NCBI RefSeq assembly: GCF_001955695.1
Contig: NZ_CP019238.1
Span: 7,277 to 71,276 of the forward strand
DNA length: 64,000 bases
From: Rhodoferax koreense
GTDB taxonomy: Bacteria > Pseudomonadota > Gammaproteobacteria > Burkholderiales > Burkholderiaceae_C
Direction: 5' to 3'
The notes beneath the pieces are model-generated. The model did no database searches. It saw only the letters and a program-made list of their open reading frames with translations, and was not told the origin of the DNA. The translations under genes were made by a program, and so were the position numbers. Shown piece after piece: positions 34,172 through 44,600 of this stretch; position 1 is the stretch's first letter, and each line of letters starts with the position of its first letter.

Positions 34172-34704
34172 GCCGCATCCTGAAACGCATCGCGGCAGGC
34201 GTCGTCATCGCGGGCGTGGCCGCCCTGCTGCTGGCCGCCGGCGGCTATGCCGCCGGTGCCCGCGTGAACACCACCAAGAGCATTCCGGTCGGCCTGTACT
34301 GGACGAGCAGCGCGCCGGTGGAGAAGGGGGCCTACGTCCTCTTCTGCCCGCCGCAGCTCGGCGTGTTCGATGACGCCAAGGAGAGGGGCTACATCGGGGC
34401 CGGCTTCTGCCAGGGCGGCTACGGCTACATGATGAAGCGCGTTTTAGCCGCTAAAGACGATGCCGTCGCCGTCGCCGATGACGGCGTGCGCGTCAACGGC
34501 GAGCTGCTGCCCCTCAGCGCGCCGATCAAGGCCGACAAGGCCGGTCGGCCGCTGCCGCGCTATCAGTCCAACAGCTACACGCTCGGCAATTCCGAGGTGC
34601 TGCTTATGTCGGACGTGAGCGCCACATCCTTCGACGGCCGCTACTTCGGCCCGATCAATCGTTCGCAAATCAAGACCGTGATCCGTCCGGTCATCACCTG
34701 GTAG
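34168..34704 (+). CDS. traF: TraF, pilin-cyclising protease (signal peptidase fold)
   Basis: A 178-aa membrane-anchored S26-type serine protease. Predicted nucleophile Ser38 in TTKSIPVGLYW and general base Lys90 in YGYMMKRVLA, matching RP4 TraF, which cuts and circularises the TrbC pilin. N-terminal hydrophobic helix at residues 8-30. Start 34168 overlaps the traG stop (ATGA). A KorB operator lies inside the gene at codons 92-96. Confidence 0.94.
   Translation: MSRILKRIAAGVVIAGVAALLLAAGGYAAGARVNTTKSIPVGLYWTSSAPVEKGAYVLFCPPQLGVFDDAKERGYIGAGFCQGGYGYMMKRVLAAKDDAVAVADDGVRVNGELLPLSAPIKADKAGRPLPRYQSNSYTLGNSEVLLMSDVSATSFDGRYFGPINRSQIKTVIRPVITW
34443..34455. promoter_or_regulatory. KorB operator inside traF
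   Basis: A perfect TTTAGCCGCTAAA within the coding region directly after the catalytic Lys codon. No promoter is obvious beside it. Confidence 0.85.
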
Positions 34705-34715
34705 GGAGACACACC

Positions 34716-36779
34716 ATGCGCCTTTTCATCGCAGAAAAGCCGTCCGTCGCCAAGGCCATCGCCGGCGAGCTGGGCGCGACCGGCAAGGGCGACGGCTTCA
34801 TCGAGTGCGGCACCGACAAAGTGACCTGGTGCTTCGGGCACATGCTCGAACAGGCCGACCCCGACGAGTACACGCCCGATGACGTGCCGCGCGGCCAGTC
34901 CGGCAAGAAGGTCTGGCGCGTCGATGAGCTGCCCATCATCCCCGAGAGCTGGATTCTCAAGCCCAAGGACGACGCGAAGAAGCAGCTCGCCGTGATCGGC
35001 AAGCTGCTCAAGGAGGCCAAGGAGATCGTCAACGCCGGCGACCCCGACCGCGAAGGCCAGTTGCTGGTTGACGAAGTGCTGGAGCACTTCCGCAACAGCA
35101 AGCCGGTGCGCCGCTTTTGGGTGAGCGCGCAGGACTCCGTTTCCGTCAAGCGCGGCCTGGCCGCGTTGAAGGAGAACACCACCTATGCAGGCTGGGCCGA
35201 CGCTGCACGCGGGCGGCAGCGCGCCGACTGGCTGATCGGCATGAACCTCAGCCGCGCGTACACGCTGCGCGCGCAGCGCGGCGGCTCGCGCGCCCTGCTG
35301 ACCGTGGGCCGCGTGCAGACGCCGACGCTGGCCCTCGTGGTCGCCCGCGACCGCGAGATCGAGGCATTCAAGGCCGTGCCGTACCACACCATCCGGGCGG
35401 TGGTGCAGCACGCCGGCGGCAGCTTCGCCGCCGCATGGAAGGCGAAGGAGGATCAAGCCGGCCTGGACAGCGAAGGCCGCCTTGTCGATACCGCCGTCGC
35501 CGACGCCCTGGTGGCCGCCGTCAAGGGCCAGCCGGGCACCATCGCCGCGTACAAACAGGAGGCCAAGAAGCAGAACCAGCCGCTGGCCTTCGCCCTGTCC
35601 GACATTACGGCACTGGCCTCGGCCAAGTTCGGCTACAGCGCCGAGGACGTGCTGAACACCTGCCAGGCGCTCTACGAGACGCACAAGCTGACCTCGTACC
35701 CGCGCACCGACTGCGCCTACCTGCCGGAGTCGCAGCACGCCGACGCGCCGCGCGTGCTGGAGGCGATCAAGCACGTCAACCCCGAACTGGCCGGCCTGGT
35801 CGATGGTGCCGATCCGCGTATCAAGTCCAAGACGTGGGACGACTCGAAGATCACCGCGCACCACGGCATCGTGCCGACCATGCAGAAGGGCAGCAAGGCC
35901 GCCCTCAGCGAGCGCGAGCGCAACATCTACGACCTGATCGTGCGCGCCTACCTGGCGCAGTTCTACCCGCTGCACGAGTACATGCAGACCACCGTGGGCG
36001 TCGAGATCGCGGGCGAGAACTTCGCCGCGAGCGGCAAGGTAGTCACGCGCAACGGCTGGCGTGACGTGTACAGCCAGGCCGACGAGGAAGGCGAGAAGGA
36101 CGAGGACGACGACAGCGGCACGCAGGCCCTGCCGTCGATGGCCCAGGGCGACGCCGTGACCTGCACGGACGCCACCCGCAAGGACGCCAAGACGAAGCCG
36201 CCAGCGCGCTTTACCGAGGGCACGCTGATCCGCGCGATGGAGAACATCCACAAGTTCGTCAGCGATGCCGAGCACAAGAAGATGCTGCGCGAGGGCGACG
36301 GCATCGGCACGTCGGCCACCCGCGCGTCGATCATTTCCGAGTTGAAGCGGCGCGAGTTCCTGGCCGTCAAAGGCAAGCAGATCATCAGCACGACCCTCGG
36401 CCGCAGCGTCATCGACGCGCTGCCCGAGGTTGTGAAAAGCCCGGTGCTGACCGCGCTCTACGAGCGGATGCTGAAAGGCGTCGAGCAGGGCACGGCCGCC
36501 CTGGACGCCTTCATCACGAAGCAAGAGACGTTCATCCGCGACCAGGTGGCGAAGGCCAACAGCGGAGCCGTGACCATCGCCGGCGGCAAGGAAGCCGCGC
36601 CGGTGTCATCCCTTCACAAGTGCATGGCCTGCGGCAGCGGCTTGTCGCGCCGGCCGAGCAAGAAGAAGGGGCAATTCTGGTGGGGTTGCAGCAACTTCCC
36701 CACATGCAAGCAGACCTACCCCGACCTCAAGGGTCGGCCCGACTACAGCAAGGGCCGCAACGGCCCGGCATCCGAATGA
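34716..36779 (+). CDS. traE: TraE, topoisomerase III-like protein
   Basis: A 687-aa type IA topoisomerase: N-terminal Toprim (LFIAEKPSVAKAIAGELGAT; NAGDPDREGQLLVDEVL), active-site Tyr in LTSYPRTDCAYLPES, and a C-terminal zinc-ribbon (CMACGSGL ... WWGCSNFPTCKQ). In Tra1 of IncP plasmids it is TraE and can act on DNA during transfer, but is not essential in RP4. Confidence 0.94.
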   Translation: MRLFIAEKPSVAKAIAGELGATGKGDGFIECGTDKVTWCFGHMLEQADPDEYTPDDVPRGQSGKKVWRVDELPIIPESWILKPKDDAKKQLAVIGKLLKEAKEIVNAGDPDREGQLLVDEVLEHFRNSKPVRRFWVSAQDSVSVKRGLAALKENTTYAGWADAARGRQRADWLIGMNLSRAYTLRAQRGGSRALLTVGRVQTPTLALVVARDREIEAFKAVPYHTIRAVVQHAGGSFAAAWKAKEDQAGLDSEGRLVDTAVADALVAAVKGQPGTIAAYKQEAKKQNQPLAFALSDITALASAKFGYSAEDVLNTCQALYETHKLTSYPRTDCAYLPESQHADAPRVLEAIKHVNPELAGLVDGADPRIKSKTWDDSKITAHHGIVPTMQKGSKAALSERERNIYDLIVRAYLAQFYPLHEYMQTTVGVEIAGENFAASGKVVTRNGWRDVYSQADEEGEKDEDDDSGTQALPSMAQGDAVTCTDATRKDAKTKPPARFTEGTLIRAMENIHKFVSDAEHKKMLREGDGIGTSATRASIISELKRREFLAVKGKQIISTTLGRSVIDALPEVVKSPVLTALYERMLKGVEQGTAALDAFITKQETFIRDQVAKANSGAVTIAGGKEAAPVSSLHKCMACGSGLSRRPSKKKGQFWWGCSNFPTCKQTYPDLKGRPDYSKGRNGPASE

Positions 36780-36800
36780 CCACAGCGAAGGAGATCGACC

Positions 36801-37190
36801 ATGAACGAGCAAACCACCACCAACACCGCCGCCCACGACGAGCCGCTGGCCGTCCTGCCGCCGGTTGACGACGACGCCGCCGGCCGCGAGGCCGTGCGCG
36901 AGAAGATGGCCGACGCGCTGACGCCCGGCTTCCAGGTCGAGTTCGACCCCGACGAAGCCGAGCGCGTGGGCGCGTTCGTGGAGGACGCGCTGTCCGAGCA
37001 GGACGCCGCCGCGAGCGGCGACGACCTGGTGGAAGTCGATGGCGCGCTGGAGCCGGCATTCCTGGACGACGAAGGCCCGAGCGCCGACATCCCGCCGTTC
37101 ATCACCACCACGAACGCCCGCGAGCTGTACGACCTGCGGCCCGGCGAGACGGTTGCCCAGGCCGCCGCGCGCAAGGCTTCGGAGGGCTGA
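36801..37190 (+). CDS. traD: TraD, small acidic Tra1 protein
   Basis: A 129-aa very acidic protein ([40 protein letters not shown]). It lies between traE and traC as in RP4. Function unknown. ATG 36801 follows GAAGGAG. Confidence 0.85.
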   Translation: MNEQTTTNTAAHDEPLAVLPPVDDDAAGREAVREKMADALTPGFQVEFDPDEAERVGAFVEDALSEQDAAASGDDLVEVDGALEPAFLDDEGPSADIPPFITTTNARELYDLRPGETVAQAAARKASEG

Positions 37191-37193
37191 CCC

Positions 37194-40100
37194 ATGCCGA
37201 TCACGAAAGCCGAGGCGCAAGGGGTGACGCGGGCTTTCGTCCGCGACTACCCCGGCGCGCTGGAGCTGGCCTACAAGTTCCGCGAGGACGCGGCCGAGCT
37301 GTACGGGCCGCGAGCGGCCGAGGTGCCGGCCGACATGAAGGGCGGCTACGTGCCCAAGGAGACGCTGCACGCCGGCCGCGCCTACCGTGGCCGCGTGGAC
37401 GTGCCCTTGCAGAACGTCGAGAGCGCCAGCGACCTACTGATGACGCTGCGGCACGAGGTGCTAGGCCACTACGGGGCCAACACCTTCGCGCCGGGCGAGA
37501 AGCGCGCCTTGCTGGACGGCCTGGCGGCCGCCCGCAACGAACCCACCCTCAAGCCGCTATGGGATGACGTGAACCGGCGCTATGCCGGCCAGTCCCTGGA
37601 CGTGCGCGCCGAGGAAGTGTTTGCCCTGCACTGCGAGGGCATCGAGCCGAGCCAGCACCAGGTCGCCGACCAGGTGCAGCAGCGCGGCCAACAGTCATTC
37701 ACGGAAACCTGCATCGCCCGCGTGCGGCCCATGCAGGCCGACGACCTGCACAACATCGTGTGCATGGTCGCCCAGGGCCTGCGCGACCGTTCCCGGACAC
37801 AGCAGAACTTCCCTCAGTTCAACGAGCTATTCCGAAGGGACGAGAACATGGAGCCGAAGAAGCCGTTTCACGAAGTCGTGGCCGAAAAGCTGATCGAGCA
37901 GCTCAAGGCCGGCACCGCACCGTGGCAAAAGCCGTGGGAGCCGGGCGAACCCAACGCCTACCTGCCGATGAACCCGACCACCGGCAAGCGGTACAAAGGG
38001 ATCAACGCCATCCACCTGATGGCCCAGGGCCGCAGCGATGCGCGCTGGATGACCTACAAGCAGGCCGCCGCCGTGGGCGCGCAGGTTCGCAAGGGCGAGA
38101 AAGGCACGCCGGTTCAATACTGGAAGTTCAGCGAAGAGCAAGACAAGCTGGACGACAGCGGCCGGCCCGTCCTCGATGCGAAGGGCCAGCCGGTCAAGGA
38201 AACCGTCATGCTGGAGCGGCCGCGCGTGTTCTTTGCGACCGTGTTCAACGGCGAGCAGATCGACGGCCTGCCGCCGCTCCAGCCGAAGAAGGAACAGACT
38301 TGGAACGCCGTCGAGCGCGCCGAGCACATCCTGAAAGCCTCGGGCGCGACGATCACCCACGCCGCCGGTGATCGGGCGTTCTACCGCCCTTCGACCGACA
38401 GCATCACCCTGCCGGAGCGCGGCCAGTTCCCCAGCTCCGACCGCTACTACGCGACCGCGCTGCACGAGCTGGGCCACTGGACGGGCCACGCTTCGCGCCT
38501 TGACCGCGACCTGGCGCACCCGTTCGGGAGCGAGGGGTACGCCAAGGAAGAGCTGCGCGCCGAGATCGCTTCCATGATCGTCGGCGACGAGCTGGGCATC
38601 GGCCACGATCCGGGCCAGCACGCCGCCTATGTGGGTTCGTGGATCAAGGCGCTGCAAGACGAGCCGCTGGAGGTGTTCCGCGCGGCCGCCGATGCCGAGA
38701 AGATTCACGACTACGTGCTGGCCTTCGAGCAGAAGCAGGTTCAGGAGCAAGACCAGCAGCAGAGCCAGGCCCAGGACGAAGCCGTGGCCCAGGCCCTGGC
38801 CGTGGACATTGCCGAAGTCCTGGACAACCCGGACGTGTCTTTCAGCCACTACCAGGCATTCCAGGGCGACACCCTGGAAGACGCCTTGCGCAGCCGTGGC
38901 CTCGAAACCGTGGGCAGCATCACCGGCACCGATCCCGAGCAGTTCTACGCGGTCGCGCATGACCGGCTGTCGCCGGTGTTCGGCATCGACCCGAGCCACA
39001 CCGACACCGACAACGCCTACCTGGAGCGCAAGGGCTTGGCGCAAGAGTTCGCCAACATGGCCGAACAGCTCCACCTCGCGCAGCAGCTCCAGCAGCACGG
39101 CGAACAGATCGTGTCGAGCATCGACGCCGAAGCCAGGTGGAGCGACGGCCAGCGCATCTTTGCGTTCCACGACCAGGACGGTGAACCCCACCAGGTTCGC
39201 AGCCTGGACGAGCTGAACAACTACGCGCCCGACCAGTTGATGGCCCTGCCGGCGCTGACCCAGCAGCAAGCGGCCGTCGCAGACCAGGAGGCGAACATGA
39301 CCCCACCGACCAACGACCAGGCGGCCGCCCTGCTGGCCGCCCATCCTGCCGACGCGGTGCAGGGCATCGAGCAGGCCGCCGCCGCGCGCCGGCAGCTCGC
39401 CGCCGGCGAGATCGACGGCCAGGCGTTCGCCGACGCGACCCGTCAACACCTTGGCGTTGAGCTGCCGCCCGACTGGAGCGGAGAGCTGCGCATCGTCGGC
39501 GTGGCCGAGCAGGACGGCCAGACCGTCGATGCCGCCCAGGCCGGCATCGAGCCGCAGGCGTTCCAGGTCTACGCGCGCAAGGCCGATGCGCAGTTCGGCG
39601 AGGACGCCTTTGCCTTCGTCGCCGGCACCCGCACCGAGGGCCAGGCCGAGGCTCTGGCCGAGCGCCTGCACCTGGTCGATGCGCTGGGCACCGACAACCA
39701 GCACGAGCGCGCCGCCAAGCTGGCCCGCGTGCAGGAAGAGCGTGTACGGCGCGACCCCAACGCGACCGAAGAGGACATTTCAGCCGCTAAAGAGGCACGC
39801 AAGACCGCCGAGGCGTCGGCCATGCTCAACGACAGCGACGCGCAGCGCCGCGCGGCCGAGCTGGAGCGCCAGGAACGCGAGCGGCAGCAGGCGCAGCCGC
39901 AGGCCGAGAAGCCCGAACGGCAGTACATCAACGTGCCGTACAAGGAGAAGGACGAGGCCAAGAGCCTCGGGGCGCGTTGGGATCGGCAGCAACAGTCCTG
40001 GTACGTGCCGCCGGGCACCGATGCCGCTCCCTTCGCCAAATGGGCGCAGGGAGCCGCTACAGCGGCCGTAGAGCCGCGTTCGGCCCAGCCGGCACCCGAA

Positions 40101-41540
40101 GCCCAGGGCGAGGCGCAGAAGCCCGCGCAGCAGGCCCAGCAGGCCCGCCAGTACCTGGCCGTGCCCTACGAGCAGCGCAACGCGGCCAAGGCCGCCGGCG
40201 CGCTTTGGGACAAGGCCGCGAAGTCCTGGTATGTCGGCCCGCGCGCCGACGCGGCGAAGCTCGAACGCTGGAAGCCCGAGAACGTGCAGGCCCAGCAAGG
40301 GCCAGCGATGACGCCAAGGGAAGAGTTCGCCGAGGCCATGCGCAGCGCCGGCCTGTTCACCGGCAGCAACGCCCAGGGCGATCACCCGATCATGGATGGC
40401 AAGCGGCACCGCGTGCCGGTCGAGGGCGGCAAGAAGGGCGCGCTCGATGGCTTCTACGTGGGCCACCTGGACGGGCACCCGGCCGGGCGGATCATCAACA
40501 ACAAGACCGGCACGGACATTACCTGGAAGAGCAAGGGCTACGCCTTGAGCGACCAGGAGAAGGCCAAGCTCCAGGCCGAGGCGGCCGAGAAGCTGGCACA
40601 GCGAGCCGTCGAGCAGGACAAGGCCCAGGAGGCCACCGCGCAGCGCGTCGGTCGGCAGATGGCCGACCTCGTGCCCATCGAGCAGCCGACGCCCTACCTG
40701 CAAGCCAAAGGCATCCAGGCGCAGGCCGGCGTGATGACCGACCGCGAAGGCCAGAAGACCTACATCCCGGCCTTCGACGCAGAGGGCAAGCAATGGACGA
40801 TGCAATACATCCAGGAGGACGGCACTAAGCGGTTCGCCAAGGACTCGAAGAAGGAAGGATGCTTCCACCCGGTCGGCGGCATGGACGCCCTGGCGGCCGC
40901 GCCGGCGCTGGTGATCTCGGAGGGCTACGCCACGGCGGCCCAGGTGGCCGAGGCCGTGGGCCACGCCACGGTCGCCGCCTTCGACAGCGGCAACCTTGAG
41001 GCCGTGGCGAAGGCGCTGCACGCCAAGTTCCCGGACAAGCCGGTCATCATCGCCGGCGACGACGACCGGCACCTGGTCATGACCCACGGCAACAACCCCG
41101 GCCGGGAGAAGGCCGAGGCGGCCGCCCAGGCCGTGGGCGGCAAGGCGATCTTCCCGATCTTCGCGCCGGCCGAGAACACCTACCCGCGCGACTTGCCCGC
41201 CATCACGCCCGACAGCTTCAAGACCCACCTGCGCGCCGAGCAGCGCCTTGCCGACGCCGCCGCCGGCAAGGTCGAGCTGGCCGGCGACGAGGCGGCCAAG
41301 CTCAAGGCGTCGATGTTGAGCGGCGCGCAGATCGCGGCGCTGTCCACGATGAAGCAGCACACCGACTTCAACGACTTGGCGCACAAGAGCGAGCTGGGCA
41401 TCGAGGGCGTGAAGCGGCAGATCGGCGCGGCCATCAGCCAGGTGCAGCGCGACGAGCAGCAGCACCAGGAGCAGAAGCACGTCGAGAAAAAGCAACAGCA
41501 GATCGAGCAGCGCCCACGGCGGGCCGCTCGCATCGGATAA
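37194..41540 (+). CDS. traC: TraC, multidomain conjugative DNA primase
   Basis: A 1448-aa protein. Residues 1-215: a domain with RHEVLGHYGAN. From Met219 an ArdC-like region (ssDNA-binding N-terminus, then metallopeptidase motif LHELGHWTGH with His424). Residues about 905-1030: two repeats of a W-containing module (YINVPYKEKDEAKSLGARWD; YLAVPYEQRNAAKAAGALWD). Residues about 1160-1370: Toprim-type primase with EGYATA at 1243-1248 and AGDDDRHL. The primase is exported to the recipient and primes the transferred strand. Internal ATG 37848 could start a shorter form, as IncP TraC proteins are made in two sizes. Confidence 0.93.
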   Translation: MPITKAEAQGVTRAFVRDYPGALELAYKFREDAAELYGPRAAEVPADMKGGYVPKETLHAGRAYRGRVDVPLQNVESASDLLMTLRHEVLGHYGANTFAPGEKRALLDGLAAARNEPTLKPLWDDVNRRYAGQSLDVRAEEVFALHCEGIEPSQHQVADQVQQRGQQSFTETCIARVRPMQADDLHNIVCMVAQGLRDRSRTQQNFPQFNELFRRDENMEPKKPFHEVVAEKLIEQLKAGTAPWQKPWEPGEPNAYLPMNPTTGKRYKGINAIHLMAQGRSDARWMTYKQAAAVGAQVRKGEKGTPVQYWKFSEEQDKLDDSGRPVLDAKGQPVKETVMLERPRVFFATVFNGEQIDGLPPLQPKKEQTWNAVERAEHILKASGATITHAAGDRAFYRPSTDSITLPERGQFPSSDRYYATALHELGHWTGHASRLDRDLAHPFGSEGYAKEELRAEIASMIVGDELGIGHDPGQHAAYVGSWIKALQDEPLEVFRAAADAEKIHDYVLAFEQKQVQEQDQQQSQAQDEAVAQALAVDIAEVLDNPDVSFSHYQAFQGDTLEDALRSRGLETVGSITGTDPEQFYAVAHDRLSPVFGIDPSHTDTDNAYLERKGLAQEFANMAEQLHLAQQLQQHGEQIVSSIDAEARWSDGQRIFAFHDQDGEPHQVRSLDELNNYAPDQLMALPALTQQQAAVADQEANMTPPTNDQAAALLAAHPADAVQGIEQAAAARRQLAAGEIDGQAFADATRQHLGVELPPDWSGELRIVGVAEQDGQTVDAAQAGIEPQAFQVYARKADAQFGEDAFAFVAGTRTEGQAEALAERLHLVDALGTDNQHERAAKLARVQEERVRRDPNATEEDISAAKEARKTAEASAMLNDSDAQRRAAELERQERERQQAQPQAEKPERQYINVPYKEKDEAKSLGARWDRQQQSWYVPPGTDAAPFAKWAQGAATAAVEPRSAQPAPEAQGEAQKPAQQAQQARQYLAVPYEQRNAAKAAGALWDKAAKSWYVGPRADAAKLERWKPENVQAQQGPAMTPREEFAEAMRSAGLFTGSNAQGDHPIMDGKRHRVPVEGGKKGALDGFYVGHLDGHPAGRIINNKTGTDITWKSKGYALSDQEKAKLQAEAAEKLAQRAVEQDKAQEATAQRVGRQMADLVPIEQPTPYLQAKGIQAQAGVMTDREGQKTYIPAFDAEGKQWTMQYIQEDGTKRFAKDSKKEGCFHPVGGMDALAAAPALVISEGYATAAQVAEAVGHATVAAFDSGNLEAVAKALHAKFPDKPVIIAGDDDRHLVMTHGNNPGREKAEAAAQAVGGKAIFPIFAPAENTYPRDLPAITPDSFKTHLRAEQRLADAAAGKVELAGDEAAKLKASMLSGAQIAALSTMKQHTDFNDLAHKSELGIEGVKRQIGAAISQVQRDEQQHQEQKHVEKKQQQIEQRPRRAARIG
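39779..39791. promoter_or_regulatory. Degenerate KorB-like site inside traC
   Basis: TTCAGCCGCTAAA, one base off the KorB consensus, within coding sequence. Binding is uncertain. Confidence 0.45.
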
Positions 41541-41644
41541 GTCGAAAAATCCGGCTAAAGTGGCCGAGCTGCACATCAGGCCGCGCGGTTTTCCTCCCTG
41601 ATCGCCGGCGCGGTTTCTTCCTCCCTGAACCGCATGCAGACTTG

Positions 41645-41675
41645 CCGCCTCGGACACCCCGAGGCGGTTTTTTTT
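41645..41675 (+). terminator. Terminator after traC
   Basis: Stem CCGCCTCGG / CCGAGGCGG around ACACC, with eight T. It lies 105 bases past the traC stop and ten bases before IS1071; the 145 bp between traC and IS1071 hold nothing else visible. Confidence 0.88.
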
Positions 41676-41685
41676 CGCCTCGCTC

Positions 41686-44600
41686 GGGGTCTCCTCGTTT
41701 TCAGTGCAATAAGTGACGGTACGCAAAGCTAGCACTGGCGCGGGGGTGGTCTGGGTAGACCGTTGATTTCATTGACTTTCCTGTTCGCTTTGTAAACGGG
41801 TATGGTGGCCTCCCACTTTTGAGGTTCACGATGCAGGGTTGGCACACAACGTTTTTGGGGATGCGTGGGCTCCCCCGCGATATCAGCGACTTCGAGATGA
41901 AGGCATTTTTCACCTTCGATGGTGCCGAGCGCGACGCAATCAATGCACGCCGAGGTGATTCCCACAAGCTTGGTCTGGCGCTCCATATTGGTTTCCTGCG
42001 CATGAGTGGGCGTTTGCTCGGTGCCTTTCGGGTAATTCCAGTAGCCTTGTGGCGCCACCTTGGCAACGAGCTTGGCATTGCAGCACCAGAAGTCGCCTCG
42101 CTGAGAGCCATGTATGAACGCGGGCGCACGCTATTCGATCACCAACAAGTAGCCTGCACGGTCCTTGGATTCCAGTGGATGAGCGAGCACCAGCGCCGCT
42201 CACTGGTACGTGAACTGCGCGACGAAGTGGCGCGCTGCGCCGACCGCGATCAGCTACTCGTGCGGGCGCGTCAATGGCTGTACAAGAACAAGCTGGTGAT
42301 CGTGCACGAGCGGGCAATTCGGACACTGATTGCGGCGGCACTTGCCCAGCTTGAAGTTGAAACAGGCACCGCCATCGCCGCCAGCGTTGATCCAGCAACA
42401 CTTGATCGCTGGCGAGCCTCAGTTTCAGAGCTGCGCCCAGATGGACAAACCCAGCAGAGTTGGCTATGGGCTGCACCGGCGAAACACTCAACCCGCCAAA
42501 TCAGCGAGGTACTGGAGCGCATCGACCTGCTTTACACGCTGGACGTTCATAAGCACCTGGCAGACATCCCCGATCTCATCTTGCGCCGCTACGCGCGCCG
42601 ACTTGTCTCCAGGCCGCCCTCAGCCGGAGCCAAGATCAAAGAGCCAGCGCGCACCGTGGAGGTCGCATGCTTTCTTCGGTATTGCCTGTTCACCACCACA
42701 GACCAGTTGATCCTTATGGTGCAGCGCCGGATCGCCGATCTGTGGCGTCAGGCTGCCGCCGATGTCCCCGCTACCGTCAATTGGGCCGCAATGTACAAAA
42801 CGCTGCTCGGCGAACTTGTTGCCTTGAGCGCGCAAGGTGCGGTGCCAGATGCTGAGTTGCGTGCCCGTCTTGAAGCCTTGATCACCGAAACCCAGAAACG
42901 CAAACCACCGAGCAGGGCCTCCCTGGTCCGCGAGGGATTGATTGATGGAATTCGCCCCGTGCGGTCGTTGCTCGTCGCCATTGCAAAGCTGCCCTGGCAG
43001 GCCACCGGCGAGCATCCTGCCATCGAGTACCTTGCCAAGCTGCAAGCTTTATATCTCAAAGGATCCAGAAAGCTGCCAGTTGAAGTGGTGGCACCAAGTC
43101 TGGGAATGATCTGGCAGGTTTCGATCTCCAGCCCAGACCGGGAACGGGCGTTTCAGGCGTTGGAGGTGGCCACCCTGTTTGCCCTGCGCCGCGCGGTGCG
43201 CAATGGCTCGGTCTGGATTGAGCACAGCCTGAGCTTTCGGGGTCGTGCGCGCTTGTTCTTCACGGACGAGCGTTGGCAGGCAGAGTCCAAGAAACACTAT
43301 GCCCGTCTATCGTTACCCAGCAAGGCTGCCACTTTCTTGAAGCCTTTGCTGGCCAGAGTAACTGCCGGTGTCGATGCGGTGGCCGCTGCAGCCCGCAGTG
43401 GCGTACTGCGCGTGGATGATGAACTCCATTTGTCGCCATTGCCCGCAGAGGACGAAGACCCAGAAGTGACCAAGCTGCGCGCGGCTTTGGATCACCGCAT
43501 CGGTGAGGTTCAATTGCCGGAAGTGATTCTGGCCGTTGACGCCCAGGTGCGCTTTAGCTGGATCATGCTCGGACGTGAGCCGCGCTCTACCGACGAGCTG
43601 CTGATGGTCTATGCCGGCATCATGGCCCACGGCACCAGTCTGACTGCGGTCGAATGCGCGCGCATGATTCCGCAATTGTCTGCCACCAGCATTCGCCAGG
43701 CCATGCGCTGGGCGCGGGACGAACGGCGTCTGAGCCAGGCCTGCCAGGCTGTGCTGGAATTCATGCAGCGACACCCGATTGCCGCCACCTGGGGGCGGTC
43801 CGATTTGGCATCTTCTGACATGATGAGCATGGAGACCACCAAACGGGTGTGGCAAGCCCGGCTTGATCCTCGGCGCAACACACCTTCCATTGGAATCTAC
43901 TCCCATGTAAAAGACCGGTGGGGCATCTTCCATGCGCAGCCCTTTGTGCTCAATGAGCGCCAGGCGGGCGTGGCCATTGAAGGTGTCATCCGCCAAGAAA
44001 AGCTGGAGACCAGCCAGCTTGCTGTGGATACCCATGGCTACACCGACTTTGCCATGTCACATGCCCGTTTGCTTGGTTTTGATCTTTGCCCGCGGTTGAA
44101 GGAACTCAAACAGCGCCACCTCTTTGTGCCACGCGGCACCAAAGTGCCCGCAGAAATCGCTGCGGTGTGCGAAGCCAATGTCGACGTCGCTTTGATCGAA
44201 AAGCATTGGGATAGTCTGGTGCACCTGGCAGCCTCGGTCATGAGCGGACATGCCAGTGCGGTGGCAGCTCTTGCGCGGTTCGGTTCTGCCGCCCAGGGCG
44301 ATCCAATCTATGAGGCTGGCGTGCAATTGGGGCGGTTGCTGCGTACGGCGTTTTTGGCTGACTACTTTGTCAAGGACGCTTTCAGGAACGAGTTGCGCCG
44401 GGTGCTCAATCGGGGCGAGGCTGTTAACGCCCTCAAGCGCGCCATTTATACCGGCCGGATCAGCCCGGCGCAGGCCAAACGTGTCGATGAAATGCAGGCT
44501 GTGGCCGATGCGTTGAGCCTGATGGCCAACATCGTGATGGCGTGGAATACCTCACAGATGCAGGCGGTCCTGGATCGCTGGTCGAACCGCCGCCAGGTCA

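Noticed and set aside
34641..36524. 627-codon minus-strand frame opposite traE
   Set aside because: Antisense shadow of the topoisomerase gene.
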